NCBI GenBank assembly: GCA_964642855.1 | Contig: CAZXSK010000030.1 | Coordinates: 1-45,097 of the forward strand | Length of the DNA stretch: 45,097 bases | Direction of reading: 5' to 3' | DNA from: CAZXSK01 sp964642855 | GTDB lineage: Bacteria; Planctomycetota; Phycisphaerae; SM23-33 | Position numbers and translations under genes: made by a program | The notes under the pieces: generated by a model | What the model saw: only the letters and a program-made list of their open reading frames with translations | The model's database searches: none | What the model was told of the DNA's origin: nothing | Shown here: one piece after another, positions 32,575 to 43,222 of the stretch | Position numbering within the stretch: position 1 is the first letter of the stretch | Layout: each line of letters opens with the position of its first letter

Positions 32575-33387
32575 CTACTGAAGGTCGAACAGTTCGTTGC
32601 TCTCGGGCCCGAACCACCCCAGCCCGCGCTGCTTGGCCTCCCCCGCCGAGGCGCCCGAATGCGTCTGGTAGTCCCCCGAGAAGGTCATCGGCTCCCAGCT
32701 TACGTGCCCGTCCGACCAGCCGACGCTCACCGTCCCGAGATGCCGGAAGTGAATCGTCGGGTTCGGGCGGTAGCTCATCCCCGCCGGGCCGGGCATGTCC
32801 CAGTACGGCGGCTCGCAGAACGAGTACTCGATCATCGCTCGCCCCGACGACGTCTGCTGCAGGTACGCCGCATCGGTGAACATCACCGTCTCCGACGCAC
32901 GCGTTACCTCGCTTGCCCGGGCGGAATACGCCGCCCCCCGCCAGCCGTACCTGTCGCTTCGGCCGCCGATGTACTGGTTGTTGTACCCGTACCCTCCGCA
33001 GCCGGCTTCAAAGCCCCCGCCGCTCTGGCCCGCGCCGCGCAGGACCTCCACGAACGACGGGCACTCCTTGATCCGCCCGTCGCCGAGATAGTCGGCCATC
33101 GGGCCTTCCAGCGGGTCGAACGCCTGGTTCACATGCTTCCGCCGGCCATGCCATCGACGCAGGTTCGTGCTCGTAATGTCCGCCGCGCCGCGCACATAGA
33201 ACCCCCGCCACCTGCCGCTGTAGGTCTCGTTGGCAAGCTGCAGCCCGCGGAGGCCGGTCCCGCAGACCGCCCGCCGGGCCATCTGCCGGGCCTTGACCAG
33301 ACTCGGCAACAGAATCGACACGAGCATGGAGATGATCGCCACCACGATCAGCAGCTCGATCAATGTGAATCCGCGGCGCCTGGTCAT
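32575..33387 (-). CDS. Pseudopilin-like protein with H-X9-DG motif
   Basis: A 270-residue protein with a type IV prepilin signal: MTRRRG then FTLIELLIVVAIISMLVSIL, cleaved after Gly6 and methylated on Phe. The C-terminal domain has the planctomycete H-X9-DG signature (His, then LGTVSVGWS, then DG) and ends GWFGPESNELFDLQ. Such proteins are greatly expanded in Planctomycetes and probably form part of type II secretion-like pseudopili. The ATG at 33387 has GGAGG about 11 bases upstream. It starts four bases after the upstream PEP-CTERM gene, so it is very probably the third gene of the B12-riboswitch operon. Confidence 0.88.
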   Translation of the reverse strand: MTRRRGFTLIELLIVVAIISMLVSILLPSLVKARQMARRAVCGTGLRGLQLANETYSGRWRGFYVRGAADITSTNLRRWHGRRKHVNQAFDPLEGPMADYLGDGRIKECPSFVEVLRGAGQSGGGFEAGCGGYGYNNQYIGGRSDRYGWRGAAYSARASEVTRASETVMFTDAAYLQQTSSGRAMIEYSFCEPPYWDMPGPAGMSYRPNPTIHFRHLGTVSVGWSDGHVSWEPMTFSGDYQTHSGASAGEAKQRGLGWFGPESNELFDLQ

Positions 33388-33391
33388 GCGC

Positions 33392-34552
33392 TCATCGCCT
33401 CCCCGCCCGCCTTCGGCGAAACGCCAGCCCTGCCGCTGCGGCGCCCAGCAGCACGATCGAACCCGGCTCGGGAACCGCAGACGGCGCCGCCGGCAGCGAT
33501 GGTGTCCACGCATCGACAGCCAGCTCCGCCTCGCTTACGGTCACCGCGCCGTCCCCGTCGAAGTCGCCGTCGGACCAACTGGCGTCCGTCCGGCCGATGT
33601 TCGCAACGGCTGTCGCTGCCTCCAGGAAGCTCACCGCCCCGTCGCCGTCCAGATCGCCGTCGCCGACCCGGTTGATCGCTCCGACGGCTTCGAGGTCAAA
33701 GCCCCCCGACGACCACGTGACCCACGCGTCGTAGATCGCCCCGCCCTGCGAATCGACAAAGTCTCCGCTGCCCGGGATGTCCACGATCCGCACGAAGCGA
33801 ACCAGGTTCGGGTCCACCTGCCCGGCGAGCACCAGCGGATCGCCGGCCACGTCGGCCAGGTCGATCGGCGTGCCCCAGCTCCAGCCGTAGGAGTTGCGAT
33901 GCTTGCCCGCGAGGTTGTGCACGTCGGTGGGGTTCAGCGCGTCGTTGGTGGGCACCGGCGAGGCGGTCAGCGATCGCGACGGAAGCCGCGCGAAATGCTC
34001 GCCGTCGGAGGAGACCTCCACGTAGCCCAGGTCGGCCATCATCCACTGTTCCGCCAGCGCCAGGCCGTTCTCGAACACCGCCAGGTCGAAGCCCGCGCCG
34101 TTGCGGATCGGGCGGTCGAAGCCGACCGTGATCGATCCCGGCGCGTCGATGCCCACGAAGCCGTACGCGTCGTCGGGGTCCTGCGGGTCGACGCCCGCGG
34201 GCGGGTTGTCCGGATCGTACAGGTCGCCCAGGGAGACAACGTCCAGGTGGTTGCCCGTCACCGCCCCCAGCGCGCGGGCAGGCTGCTGCCAGGTCTCGCC
34301 GGTGTAGGGGTCCACCTCGTAGACGCCCGGGGCAGGCGAGTAGTCCACCACCGTCGACGCCCAGCCGGTGAACACGGGGTTCACGACGTTGGGCGGGGCC
34401 AGGGCGTTGCCATCCCCCCCCGGCCCCACGAAGCCCGGGATCGGCGCGTCGTAGGGGTTGGCGGCGTCGCCGGAGTGGTCGGAATACGGCCCGGCCATCG
34501 CCGCGCCTGCACCCGCTGCGAGAACCATCGCTGTGATCGCTGTTCGTAGCAT
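33392..34552 (-). CDS. PEP-CTERM surface protein with dockerin-like calcium loops
   Basis: A 386-residue exported protein (signal peptide MLRTAITAMVLAAGAGAAMA). Residues 95-280 form an unassigned domain with the pattern VVSLGDLYDPDN, ITVGFDRPIRNGAGFDLAVF, EN, YVEVSSDGEHFARLPS; from memory, similar domains occur in surface proteins of B12 loci of other bacteria, which needs a search. Two EF-hand-like loops, DLDGDGAVSFLEA and DFDGDGAVTVSEA (about 300-345), look like a dockerin. The end is AVPEPGSIVLLGAAAAGLAF plus an Arg-rich tail. It is the second gene of the riboswitch operon. Confidence 0.82.
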   Translation of the reverse strand: MLRTAITAMVLAAGAGAAMAGPYSDHSGDAANPYDAPIPGFVGPGGDGNALAPPNVVNPVFTGWASTVVDYSPAPGVYEVDPYTGETWQQPARALGAVTGNHLDVVSLGDLYDPDNPPAGVDPQDPDDAYGFVGIDAPGSITVGFDRPIRNGAGFDLAVFENGLALAEQWMMADLGYVEVSSDGEHFARLPSRSLTASPVPTNDALNPTDVHNLAGKHRNSYGWSWGTPIDLADVAGDPLVLAGQVDPNLVRFVRIVDIPGSGDFVDSQGGAIYDAWVTWSSGGFDLEAVGAINRVGDGDLDGDGAVSFLEAATAVANIGRTDASWSDGDFDGDGAVTVSEAELAVDAWTPSLPAAPSAVPEPGSIVLLGAAAAGLAFRRRRAGRR

Positions 34553-34625
34553 GTCGTTTCCGCTTTCTGTCCCGGCGGTGGGGCAGGCGCGCGTGGGAAG
34601 GCGCCCGCCCCTGCCACCGGCCTGT

Positions 34626-35603
34626 TCAGCGATTCCCGCGCCGACGGACGTACCGCCCCAACCCGCCGAAGCCCACCGCCGTGAGCATCAATGTCGCCGG
34701 TTCCGGAACGGCCGCCACGCCGGCGGCGTCGTTGTAGTACACGCCCCCGTCATGGACGCGCACCGTACCCATGCCCGCGCCCGTGACCAGCACGTCGTAC
34801 CCGCCGGCCGATCCGTCCGGACCCACCGCGTATCGCCGCAACTCGCCCGGGATCGTCCACGAGGTAGCCGTCAGGTACAGGTCGCCGTCCGGGCCGACCG
34901 CCATCCCCGAGACCCCGGCGAACCCGCCGTCGATGGTCGTCCACACCTGGCCGGCCGGGTCGAGCGGCGACCCGCCCGCGATGGCGGCCTCCACCTCCGC
35001 TGCCGAGAACCGATACACCGCCGGCGTGGCTGCGTAGCCCTGGGCGTAGTACAGGTTGCCCGCGGAGTCGAAGCAGATCGGCCCGCTGCTGCCGCCGATG
35101 ACGCCCAGCGATTCCAGCGGCGTGGTGAGGGGCAGGCCGACCTGATCGAGATCGGTCCGGTAGATCGCCGACGACCAGCCGCCCGCAGCCCAGAGGTCGG
35201 CCCCGTCGCGGGTCGCCAGCCCCCAGTAGTCGCCGCCAAGGTCCAGCGCCTCCGGCGATCCGCCGGCCTGGGTGTCGTAACGGAAGTAGTCGTACGTCCA
35301 CCGGCTCATGTCCCCGCCGTCGTTGAAGTAGATCCCGCCGCCGATGGCCGTTACGCGCGTTCCGGCGAACACGGCCGGATCGTGGTAGATCGGCGTGGAG
35401 GTCCCGCCGGCGTGGCGGTAGACCGTCAGGCCCGGGGAGTAGTCGCTTTGGCCTGTGGCGTAGTAGAGGGCCCCGTCGGCGCCCCAGTCGAAGGAGGTGA
35501 TGCTCTCGCCCGGCCCGGCCTGGGGCAGCAGCGTCCCGGCCGGTGCAGCCGAGACCGTCATCACAACGGCAGCAGAGAGGGCAAACAGCGTACGGTAGTT
35601 CAT
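34626..35603 (-). CDS. Beta-propeller-like PEP-CTERM protein under a B12 riboswitch
   Basis: A 325-residue exported protein (signal peptide MNYRTLFALSAAVVMTVSAA). The mature part has five or six blade-like repeats with a strand of the type G-x-L-Y-Y-A: DGALYYATGQSDYSPG, GGIYFNDGGDMSRWTYDYF, AGNLYYAQGYAATPAVYRFS, DGDLYLTATSWTIPGELRRY and GGVYYNDAAG. The PEP-CTERM is AVPEPATLMLTAVGFGGLGR followed by YVRRRGNR. The ATG at 35603 has AAGGA eight bases upstream. It is the first gene after a cobalamin riboswitch, so a role in B12 binding or uptake is likely but unproven. BtuG of Bacteroides is also a propeller under B12 riboswitch control. Confidence 0.85.
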   Translation of the reverse strand: MNYRTLFALSAAVVMTVSAAPAGTLLPQAGPGESITSFDWGADGALYYATGQSDYSPGLTVYRHAGGTSTPIYHDPAVFAGTRVTAIGGGIYFNDGGDMSRWTYDYFRYDTQAGGSPEALDLGGDYWGLATRDGADLWAAGGWSSAIYRTDLDQVGLPLTTPLESLGVIGGSSGPICFDSAGNLYYAQGYAATPAVYRFSAAEVEAAIAGGSPLDPAGQVWTTIDGGFAGVSGMAVGPDGDLYLTATSWTIPGELRRYAVGPDGSAGGYDVLVTGAGMGTVRVHDGGVYYNDAAGVAAVPEPATLMLTAVGFGGLGRYVRRRGNR

Positions 35604-35796
35604 GCGAGGATCCTTTCGTTTCCCGGGAGCATAGCGGCGATGCTCCCCCCGCCGGGTGCATGGGCCCGGCGGGTCGCCCGATTGCTGAGGCCGGGGTCTG
35701 GGCGAACGGACACCTCGGCCGGTCAGCCTGGGGGGGTGTTTCGGGCGGGGTCGCGACGCGCGGAAGTCAGCCGCCGGTCGCGAACGGCCTGCCATG
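35604..35796 (-). other. Distal leader of the B12-riboswitch mRNA
   Basis: About 190 bases between the riboswitch terminator and the first ATG. It contains two more hairpins on either strand: CCCGCCGGG with CCCGGCGGG (35648-35673) and GGGAGCAT with ATGCTCCC just before the gene. Neither has a T-tract, so they may shape or stabilise the leader. Confidence 0.5.
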
Positions 35797-35834
35797 AAAA
35801 ACGCCCCGGGGTCCTCGCTCATCGAGGCCGGGGC
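35797..35834 (-). terminator. Intrinsic terminator of the riboswitch expression platform
   Basis: On the minus strand GCCCCGG (35834-35828) pairs with CCGGGGC (35809-35803), with an inner CCTCG/CGAGG stem, followed by GTTTTT. It lies about 67 bases after the cobalamin aptamer and would stop transcription when B12 is bound. Confidence 0.75.
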
Positions 35835-35900
35835 GGCTGGCATGCGCTCATGCAGGTGCCCGCGGTCAGCAACTCGCGACGACCACGTCAGGCTGGCGAC

Positions 35901-36106
35901 AGGCAGGTCTTCTGGCTTCCGGCTGTGGAGTGGCGTGGCAAGCCACGCGTTCTCCGCCTCCAGCTGCGCCTTCCCGGTGCGATCACGCATCGCACCAGTG
36001 GCTTTTGTGCAGCCTTCGTCGCCGGTTACAGCGGCGCGTCCGCGGCCGATTCTCACGGCCTTCCCTTCGGGAGCCCGAAGGCTCCCCGCCCGCAAGGGGC
36101 ACCTGA
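35901..36106 (-). promoter_or_regulatory. Cobalamin (B12) riboswitch
   Basis: Read on the minus strand, all core elements of the Cbl aptamer are present in order: CAGGTGCC at the 5' end, GGGAAGGCCGTGAGAATC, the B12 box region CCGCTGTAACCGG, then AAGCCAGAAGACCTGCC closing P1. Peripheral hairpins lie between them. The aptamer spans about 206 bases. It faces the PEP-CTERM/propeller gene at 34626-35603 and has a terminator downstream, so B12 should repress this operon. Confidence 0.92.
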
Positions 36107-36115
36107 AGCGCCCGT

Positions 36116-36145
36116 ACCCTACCGCCGGCGCGGACGGCGTGTCAA
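36116..36145 (-). promoter_or_regulatory. Promoter of the B12-riboswitch operon
   Basis: TTGACA (36145-36140) and TAGGGT (36121-36116) with 18 bases between. The start point would fall a few bases before the aptamer. The -35 box is perfect, the -10 box is weak. Confidence 0.5.
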
Positions 36146-36353
36146 GGTGCTGGGGCAGAAATGAAGTTCCCAGCCCGTCAACGGCATGGTTCTTCCGTTC
36201 ACGTGTCGAGTTCAGCGGCTTTCGCAGTGAGTCCCCGGGGGATATCGAGTGCGCGAGGGGGACGGAAGAACCCAGGCCGGGGCGGAAGTCGCGGTATCGC
36301 AACCGATCGGCCGGCCGGTTGCGGGGGTTTGCGCAGCTTCCGTGCATTGGTCG

Positions 36354-36382
36354 TTGTCCGCCGGGGCCGGGCTCGCTAGAAT
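36354..36382 (+). promoter_or_regulatory. Promoter of purL
   Basis: TTGTCC and TAGAAT are exactly 17 bases apart, 35 bases upstream of the purL ATG. It is the only good match in the gap between the riboswitch promoter and purL; nothing else is seen at 36146-36353. Confidence 0.6.
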
Positions 36383-36416
36383 GCCGTTTTCCAACCGCCA
36401 AGGACGGGACATCCAG

Positions 36417-39320
<2,904 letters not shown>

Positions 39321-39416
39321 GTTCCGCCGGGCGGGACGCACACACAACCGATACAACCAAAACCCATCCGGCATCCCGACCGTGCCGGAACCGATGCTTC
39401 GAATCAGGACGACAAC

Positions 39417-40199
39417 ATGGCCACACCCAAAGCACTGGTATTGCGAGCCGCCGGAACCAACTGCGATCGGGAAACCGAACACGCGCTGCAGATGGCGGGG
39501 TTCGATGCCCGTCGCGTGCATGTGTTTCGCGTGATGGACGACCCGGGCGCTCTCGACGACGTTCAACTGCTGGTCGTGCCGGGCGGCTTCAGCTACGGCG
39601 ACGACGTCGCAGCCGGGAAGATCCTCGCCAACCAGATGCTCCACCGCCTGGCCGATCCGCTCAACGCGTTCGTCGACGCGGGCAAGCTGGTCCTGGGCAT
39701 CTGCAACGGGTTCCAGGTGCTCATCAAGTCCGGCCTGCTGCCGTGGGGACACATCCAGCCGGGCGATGCTCACCGCGATGCAACGCTCACGTGGAACGAC
39801 AACGGACGGTTCGAGGATCGCTGGGTGCACCTGCGCGTCGATTCCGACCGCTGCGCGTTCCTGCCCAAGGGCGAGCAGATCGCCCTGCCCATTGCCCATG
39901 GCGAGGGCAAGTTCGTAGTCTCCGGCGGGGCGGTGCTCGACAGGCTCCAGAAGCAGGACCAGGTCGCACTTCGCTACGTCGACGCCCAGGGCAAGCCCGG
40001 CGGGTTCCCGGTCAACCCCAACGGCAGCGTCGATGACATCGCCGGAATCTGCGACCCCACCGGCCGGGTGCTCGGGCTCATGCCCCATCCCGAACGCTTC
40101 GTGGACGTCACACAGCATCCGCAATGGACCCGCACGAAACCCAGCCGGGCGGACGGCACGATCTTCTTCGACAGCGCCTACCAATTCCTGGCCGGGTAG
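39417..40199 (+). CDS. purQ: Phosphoribosylformylglycinamidine synthase, glutaminase subunit PurQ
   Basis: A 260-residue class I glutamine amidotransferase that supplies ammonia to PurL. The nucleophile is Cys96 in LVLGICNGFQVL; His224 and Glu226 in GLMPHPERFVD complete the triad. The start MATPKALVLRAAGTNCDRET and PGGFSYGDDVAAGKILANQM are PurQ signatures. The ATG at 39417 has AGGA seven bases upstream. With the PurS-PurL fusion just upstream, the pair encodes a complete FGAM synthase. Confidence 0.96.
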   Translation: MATPKALVLRAAGTNCDRETEHALQMAGFDARRVHVFRVMDDPGALDDVQLLVVPGGFSYGDDVAAGKILANQMLHRLADPLNAFVDAGKLVLGICNGFQVLIKSGLLPWGHIQPGDAHRDATLTWNDNGRFEDRWVHLRVDSDRCAFLPKGEQIALPIAHGEGKFVVSGGAVLDRLQKQDQVALRYVDAQGKPGGFPVNPNGSVDDIAGICDPTGRVLGLMPHPERFVDVTQHPQWTRTKPSRADGTIFFDSAYQFLAG

Positions 40200-40290
40200 C
40201 TCCTGCGATGGTCCACAAACCATGCTCGAGCGATAACCCAGTCGCTGCGAAGACGTTGTAGACATATCCGCTCCGTGCGATGTGTTCCGG

Positions 40291-40370
40291 GCCGGCAAGT
40301 GTCGGCATCGGCCGGCAACGGCGGGCAGAAATCGGCATCGGCCGTTCACAGCCGGCAAGGGCCGGCAAGA
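40291..40370. repeat. Degenerate 30-bp tandem repeat
   Basis: TCGGCATCGGCC recurs at 40302 and 40332, exactly 30 bases apart, and GCCGGCAA occurs at 40291, 40311, 40351 and 40361. About two and a half imperfect copies. A shorter repeat, GTTCCGT(A/G)CAG, follows at 40379-40399. Confidence 0.5.
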
Positions 40371-40487
40371 ACGGTACCGTTCCGTACAGTTCCGTGCAGG
40401 ACCCCCGAATCGCGTTCGAGAACACGTTCGATGTCGTCCGAACTCCCTGGACGTCCGTGGAATTCGTTCGACGTCGGACGACGCGCT

Positions 40488-40512
40488 CCCACCGATGCAA
40501 TCGGTGGGCTTT
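40488..40512 (+). terminator. Stable hairpin, possible terminator of purLQ
   Basis: CCCACCGAT, loop GCA, ATCGGTGGG (nine perfect pairs), then CTTT. It lies nearly 290 bases after purQ, so if it ends the purLQ message the 3' leader is long. Confidence 0.4.
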
Positions 40513-40942
40513 CCATCTCTACGCATTCGGGTAGTCCCGGCGGGCCGGGAACGATTCGATGTTCTCTATTCGGTTGTCAGAGAGCTTGCGGGGAGCGTCC
40601 TGGATTCGTGAATCCCGGACGGGACCTCGTGGCGCATAGCGCCCTGCACCTTTACTGCTCGCGCCCCGGACAGTTCGACGCGAAACGTTCCGATAAACGC
40701 GATCGAGCTCCGGCAACGCGCTGAATGTCCGAGAAGTTACACAAATCCGGTTTTTCCGCGGAGGTCCGGAAGACCCCGGAGCCGGCGGCGCGCGCGGACG
40801 GCTCCGGATCGATCGGGTAAAGAGGGTGCAAAGGCCGGCCGCTGCCCGTCCGCCGGAGCCCGGCAGCGAGGGGACTTGCCTGACGCCTGCATGCTGGCCC
40901 GCGATGGGCGTTGTGGGTTTCCCCTCACGAGGGCGGATTGCA

Positions 40943-40972
40943 TTGACGAATCCGACTGCCGGGGCGTATCAT
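40943..40972 (+). promoter_or_regulatory. Promoter of the DUF2752 gene
   Basis: TTGACG and TATCAT separated by 18 bases; transcription would start near 40979, about 30 bases before the ATG at 41008. Confidence 0.6.
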
Positions 40973-41007
40973 GTCGGTCTGATATCGTCCTCATCCATAC
41001 AGCTGTC

Positions 41008-41475
41008 ATGCATACCCATTGTGTCAATGAAGTCCGCAGCGATCCCCAGGCTGGGCAAGTTCCCCGCGCGCCGTCGGTTCGCAGGCGTGGGCTGGCGGTT
41101 GCCGCCATCGGGGCGGGGTTGCTCCTGGCTGCCCTGGCCGGTCTGCACAAAGCATTCGACACGCCCACCTGCGGGGCGCTGGCCAACACGGGCTACCCGT
41201 GCCCCGGCTGCGGGGTGACCACCAGCATCGACGCGACGATGCGTGGCGATCTTCTCGCCGCCTTGCGGGCGAACCTCTTCGGCGTGGTACTGGTAGCCGC
41301 GCTGGCCGTACTGGCGGCCGGCGGGATCGTCGAGGCCGTCACCGGCCGGGATGTGCTCGTCGGGAAGCTGCGCGTCGGGCGGTGGTGGCTGGTCGGAGCG
41401 GTCCTACTGATGCTGCTGGGCTGGGGCGTCAAACTGGGCGCCGGACTGCAGTCTGGGTACTATCCGCTTCGCTGA
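41008..41475 (+). CDS. DUF2752 family membrane protein
   Basis: A 155-residue protein with the DUF2752 signature: CPGCGVTTSIDATMRGDLLA, then ALRANLFGVVLVAALAVLAA, with membrane segments at about 30-48, 88-108 and 125-145. The conserved Cys residues (GYPCPGCG) lie between the first and second segments. The function is unknown. The ATG at 41008 is chosen because it lies just downstream of a good promoter; a longer in-frame ATG at 40876 would start upstream of that promoter. No clear ribosome site precedes 41008. Two lipoprotein genes follow 43 bp downstream. Confidence 0.75.
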   Translation: MHTHCVNEVRSDPQAGQVPRAPSVRRRGLAVAAIGAGLLLAALAGLHKAFDTPTCGALANTGYPCPGCGVTTSIDATMRGDLLAALRANLFGVVLVAALAVLAAGGIVEAVTGRDVLVGKLRVGRWWLVGAVLLMLLGWGVKLGAGLQSGYYPLR

Positions 41476-41518
41476 CCTCTCCGGCGGTGACCCGCCCGAA
41501 ACACACGGAGTTCGATCC

Positions 41519-42187
41519 ATGAAGAACATGATTGCAGTTGGTGCGTTGCTGTTCGCCTGCCTGTCGGGTTTCGGGACGGGTTGCAGTTCGATGCGCCACA
41601 CGACATGGGTGCTGTTCGGCAGCGAGACGGAGACCGTCGAGGCCGAGTACGAAGGTCTGGAGGACACCCGTCTTGCCGTCGTGGTCTACCCGATGAGCGA
41701 GGCCATTCTCTACAACCATCCACAGGCCGACCTGGAGCTGGCCTTCGCCATCACCGGCGCGCTGCGGCGGGCGCAGCAGGAGGGCGAGCTCAAGGATTTG
41801 CGGATCATCGATCCGCGACGCGTAGCCGGGTACCTCCAGCGGGACCTGCAGTGGGAAGCCCTGCCGAAAGACAAGCTCGCTGAGCGACTGGGGGCCAAGC
41901 ACCTGCTGCTGGTAACAATCACCGAGTTCTCGACGCGCGAGCCGGGCAGCCTGCACCTCTACCGCGGGCGGATCAGCGGGGAGGCGGCGCTGTACCAGGC
42001 CGGCCTGGAAGACCAGCGCGCGATGGTCTGGCATACGCGCGATGCGATCCGTGTCGAACATCCCAAGGACAGGCCGGTGGGCAACCTCGGGGAAGACGAC
42101 ACCGCGGTACGGCGCCCCACCGAGGCCCTGTTCGCCCTGAAGCTGGCGAGGAAGTTCTACGACCACAAGGAGAAGGTCCAGCCATGA
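41519..42187 (+). CDS. Predicted lipoprotein, paralogue of next gene
   Basis: A 222-residue protein with a signal peptide and probable lipobox FGTGC (Cys22; Gly at -3 is unusual). The mature part resembles the next gene's product: a strand of the type LAVVVYPMSEAILYNHPQAD, then DLRIIDPRRVAGYLQRDLQW, then a domain with LGAKHLLLVTITEFSTREPG, as in small envelope proteins of the CsgG/GNA1162-like fold, though the match is only in pattern. The ATG at 41519 has GGAG eight bases upstream. The stop overlaps the next start as ATGA. Confidence 0.75.
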   Translation: MKNMIAVGALLFACLSGFGTGCSSMRHTTWVLFGSETETVEAEYEGLEDTRLAVVVYPMSEAILYNHPQADLELAFAITGALRRAQQEGELKDLRIIDPRRVAGYLQRDLQWEALPKDKLAERLGAKHLLLVTITEFSTREPGSLHLYRGRISGEAALYQAGLEDQRAMVWHTRDAIRVEHPKDRPVGNLGEDDTAVRRPTEALFALKLARKFYDHKEKVQP

Positions 42188-42882
42188 AGCGTTCTTTCAG
42201 ACGATTCGCCGCTGTCGGACTGCTGGCGTGCATCGCGGGCGCGGTGGGCGGCTGTCATGTGTTCGGCGCGTGGAGCCGGGCGATGTTTCCCGAGACGGTC
42301 CCGCCGAAGTATGAGTTGCCCAAAGACAAGAAGATTCTGGTCTTCGTGGATGACAAGCTCAACCCGATCGCTTACCCGGACCTGAAGCGCCGCCTGACCG
42401 AGAGCACCAACGAGCTTCTGCTCGAACACGACCTGGCCGCCAGGGTGATCGAGTACCCGAAGATCCTGGACTTCGAGACCTCCCACGACGACTTCTACCG
42501 GATCTCGGTAGCGGAAGTGGGCGACGCCCTCGGCGCGGACCTGGTGCTGTACGTGCACATCGACCAGTTCCAGTTACGCGAGCGCGGGCAGGACCCGCTA
42601 TGGCATGGCCGGCTTGGCACGACCGTACGCGTCGTGGACGTCCGCCGGGGCATGATCCGCGAAGAGCCCCGCCTCTGGCCGATCCCCGACGGCACGCAGG
42701 GCTACACCGTCGAGACGGTCGATCGACCGGCAGAGACAGAGACCTCCCGAACGTACGGGAAGGTTCTCGCCGACGAAATGGCCGACGAGATGGCCGAGCG
42801 GATTGTCAATCTCTTCCGCAAACACAAGGTCTACGCCGAGGACAAGGGCTGGAACGAAAGCCGCTCGAACAGCGATTTCTAG
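42184..42882 (+). CDS. Predicted lipoprotein, paralogue of preceding gene
   Basis: A 232-residue protein with a signal peptide and lipobox AVGGC (Cys24). The order of elements matches the preceding gene: KKILVFVDDKLNPIAYPDLK, ARVIEYPKILDFETSHDDFY and VGDALGADLVLYVHIDQFQL, then a C-terminal helix (LADEMADEMAERIVNLFRKH). The ATG at 42184 overlaps the upstream stop by four bases, so translation is coupled. The pair probably works together at an inner face of the outer membrane; the function is unknown. Confidence 0.75.
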   Translation: MKRSFRRFAAVGLLACIAGAVGGCHVFGAWSRAMFPETVPPKYELPKDKKILVFVDDKLNPIAYPDLKRRLTESTNELLLEHDLAARVIEYPKILDFETSHDDFYRISVAEVGDALGADLVLYVHIDQFQLRERGQDPLWHGRLGTTVRVVDVRRGMIREEPRLWPIPDGTQGYTVETVDRPAETETSRTYGKVLADEMADEMAERIVNLFRKHKVYAEDKGWNESRSNSDF

Positions 42883-43015
42883 GAGCTTCCGGAACCTGCG
42901 TCCCCGGGCGGGGCGCGGGAGTGGGTGGATCTGGCGCCGGGTCAGCGGCGGATCGGCGAACCCGACGGCCTTGGGCGAACTTGGCGCGACGGACGACGAT
43001 AGCGGTAATGGATCC

Positions 43016-43216
43016 ATGATCCGAAAGGTCGTGCGCATCGATCGTCTGGGGGACCCTCAGGCCGCCCGGCGCGATCTGGAGTATTGGCTGACCAGGCCGC
43101 CAGAAGAGCGGGTCGCCGCGGTCGAAATGCTGCGCAGGCAGGTCTATGGAGACCATCCCCCCCGACTTCAGAGAGTGGCTCGGGTGCTCAGGCAGCGGAC
43201 CTCAGAGGCACCGTAG
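43016..43216 (+). CDS. Small protein resembling partners of nucleotidyltransferase toxins
   Basis: A 66-residue protein, MIRKVVRIDRLGDPQAARRD then EYWLTRPPEERVAAVEMLRR and a basic end LQRVARVLRQR. From memory, small proteins with the pattern (R/S)PPEER-x2-AVE-x-LRRQ-x-YG-x3-RLQR are found just upstream of AbiEii/DUF6036-type nucleotidyltransferases. Here no such gene follows: the next gene is on the opposite strand, six bases away. It may be an orphan antitoxin-like gene or have an unrelated role. The ribosome site is weak. Confidence 0.55.
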   Translation: MIRKVVRIDRLGDPQAARRDLEYWLTRPPEERVAAVEMLRRQVYGDHPPRLQRVARVLRQRTSEAP

Positions 43217-43222
43217 GCCGAC

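Larger units (their letters stand above)
40200..41007. other. 0.8-kb non-coding region with repeats and hairpins
   Basis: No convincing protein gene. It holds a degenerate 30-bp repeat (40291-40370), a very stable hairpin (40488-40508), another inverted repeat (GTCCTGGATTC with GAATCCCGGAC, 40597-40620), several CGTTCGA words between 40410 and 40475, and the promoter of the DUF2752 gene at 40943-40972. Small frames on either strand have no similarity and poor ribosome sites. Confidence 0.6.

Noticed and set aside
40291..40370. CRISPR array.
   Set aside because: The 30-bp repeats are imperfect, directly adjacent without unique spacers, and no cas gene is nearby.
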